Part shown: positions 12,134 through 13,349 of the stretch, piece after piece | Layout: every line of letters starts with the position of its first letter | Numbering within the stretch: the first letter of the stretch is position 1 | Assembly (NCBI GenBank): GCA_964405075.1 | Contig: CAYOMP010000068.1 | Span: 1-13,349, forward strand | DNA from: CAYOMP01 sp964405075 | Lineage (GTDB): Bacteria > Bacillota > Clostridia > Lachnospirales > Lachnospiraceae | Length of the DNA stretch: 13,349 nucleotides | Direction: 5' to 3' | Notes under the pieces: model-generated | What the model saw: the letters and a program-made list of their open reading frames with translations, nothing else | Database searches by the model: none | What the model was told of the DNA's origin: nothing | Translations under genes and position numbers: made by a program

Positions 12134-13349
12134 ATGGAGACAGATAATTTATTTATAGTAGTATTTAATACTGTTATGGACAATTTGATTTACATTAATT
12201 TACTATTATCTCTTGCAATAGTTTTTGTGCAAAGAAGAGATCCAAAGTCTGTGTGGACGTGGTTATTAGTAATGTATTTTCTTCCTATTGTAGGATTTGT
12301 GTTATACATGCTGATTGGGCAGGATATGCACAAGAGAAGATTGTTTAAAACTAAAGAGGTTGCAGATAGACTTAATTATTCTATTAGAAAACAGGAAGAG
12401 TCAATATACATGCACGATTGTAAATTAAATGATGCAGAAGAGTATTCAGACTTGGTATTGTATAATCTGGAAAGTAGTGATTCTTTCTATACTGATGATA
12501 ATGAAGTGGATATCTATATAGATGGAAATGATAAATTTAATGCTTTGATAGAAGAAATGGAAAAAGCAGAGAAATATATTCATTTCCAATATTATATTAT
12601 TAAGAGTGATGAGCTTTTTGAAAGAATTTCCAAGGTTCTTATAAAAAAAGCCAAAGAAGGTGTAGAGGTTCGTGTTCTTATGGACGGTATGGGAAGCCGT
12701 TTCCTGAAGAAAAAGGATATTAAAATATTAAATGATAATGGTGTTAAAACAGCAGTATTCTTTCCACCAATTCTTAAAAGACTGCACCTTAGAATTAACT
12801 ACCGTAATCATAGAAAAATTGTGGTAATAGATGGCAAGGTAGGCTTTGTTGGTGGATTTAATGTAGGAAAAGAATATATTGATAAAGATGAAAAATTTGG
12901 ACATTGGAGAGATACTCATTTAAAGATTACAGGTAGTGCAGCTATTGCATTAGGTGCCAGATTTATTTTGGATTGGAATTATGCTGCAAAGGATAATTTG
13001 TTTAGCAGTGATAAATATATGTTCCAGAGTGTTGGTGATGGAAGCGACGGTATACAGATTATATCTAGTGGTCCTGACTCTGCCAGACAAGATATCAGAA
13101 ATAATTATCTTAGACTAATAAATAAGGCAAAGAAAAGTATTTATATTCAATCTCCATACTTTATACCTGATGAATCTATATTAGATGCTTTGCAGATAGC
13201 GGCGTTATCCGGTGTGGATGTTAGAGTTATGATTCCATGCAAACCGGATCATCCGTTTGTATATTGGGCAACATATTCGTATATGAATGATTTGCTATCA
13301 GCAGGGGCTAAGTGCTACACATATGATAACGGTTTTTTGCATGCTAAAG
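12134..13349 (+). CDS. cls: Cardiolipin synthase, 3' end cut off by the window
   Basis: 405 residues are visible and the frame is open to the last base. Two N-terminal membrane helices (about 17-32 and 40-62) form the PLDc_N region, and the catalytic part lies at the inner membrane face. The first phospholipase-D motif is complete (HRKIVVID, His226, Lys228, Asp233); the second is reached only as LHAK (His403, Lys405). The enzyme joins two phosphatidylglycerols into cardiolipin plus glycerol. Family members are usually about 480-510 residues, so roughly 100 residues lie beyond the edge; this is a window cut, not evidence of a broken gene. A G-rich AGGGGGGAG site precedes the ATG. It is 29 nt after the GGDEF gene, so probably co-transcribed. 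Confidence 0.94.
   Translation, partial: METDNLFIVVFNTVMDNLIYINLLLSLAIVFVQRRDPKSVWTWLLVMYFLPIVGFVLYMLIGQDMHKRRLFKTKEVADRLNYSIRKQEESIYMHDCKLNDAEEYSDLVLYNLESSDSFYTDDNEVDIYIDGNDKFNALIEEMEKAEKYIHFQYYIIKSDELFERISKVLIKKAKEGVEVRVLMDGMGSRFLKKKDIKILNDNGVKTAVFFPPILKRLHLRINYRNHRKIVVIDGKVGFVGGFNVGKEYIDKDEKFGHWRDTHLKITGSAAIALGARFILDWNYAAKDNLFSSDKYMFQSVGDGSDGIQIISSGPDSARQDIRNNYLRLINKAKKSIYIQSPYFIPDESILDALQIAALSGVDVRVMIPCKPDHPFVYWATYSYMNDLLSAGAKCYTYDNGFLHAK

Overview
The window is AT-rich (roughly one third G+C by eye), with strong AGGAGG-type ribosome binding sites, TTGACA/TATAAT promoters and U-tailed hairpin terminators. Iron-sulfur flavoenzyme genes, a HypA homologue and a two-component system point to an anaerobic Gram-positive of class Clostridia, most likely Lachnospiraceae (Butyrivibrio, Lachnospira or Roseburia type). 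The lineage is inferred from gene content and style; no rRNA or other marker gene is present.

Left end, 1-222: a cluster of three related ~33-nt repeats, two of which form a large hairpin. Then a minus-strand pair: a TetR-family regulator (WHG type) followed 12 nt later by a membrane-anchored alpha/beta hydrolase. This pair looks slightly richer in G+C than the rest.

Centre: a DEAD-box RNA helicase with a C-terminal DbpA-type RNA-binding domain, read rightward from a good promoter about 300 nt upstream. Its long leader is full of hairpins, one followed by nine T's like an attenuator. After its terminator come a small three-helix membrane protein of unknown function and a 714-bp gene-free stretch with a terminator, two well-formed promoters and an irregular ~100-nt RNA hairpin. 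These lead into a 915-residue iron-sulfur/FAD oxidoreductase and then a hypA-type gene, ended by a strong terminator. No hydrogenase subunit is visible, so the metal target of the HypA homologue is open.

Right part: a gene-free stretch with REP-like palindromes (8605-8708), then an OmpR-type response regulator and a sensor kinase overlapping by one base, a membrane-bound GGDEF protein with its own promoter inside the end of the kinase gene, and a cardiolipin synthase cut off by the window end just as its second HKD motif begins. These four genes are collinear and tightly spaced. They suggest a membrane-signalling and envelope module (phosphorelay, c-di-GMP, phospholipid), though co-regulation is inference.

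The most interesting material is the oxidoreductase-HypA pair with its structured leader, the attenuator-like helicase leader, and the palindromic repeat families. No CRISPR array, tRNA, rRNA or transposase gene was seen.
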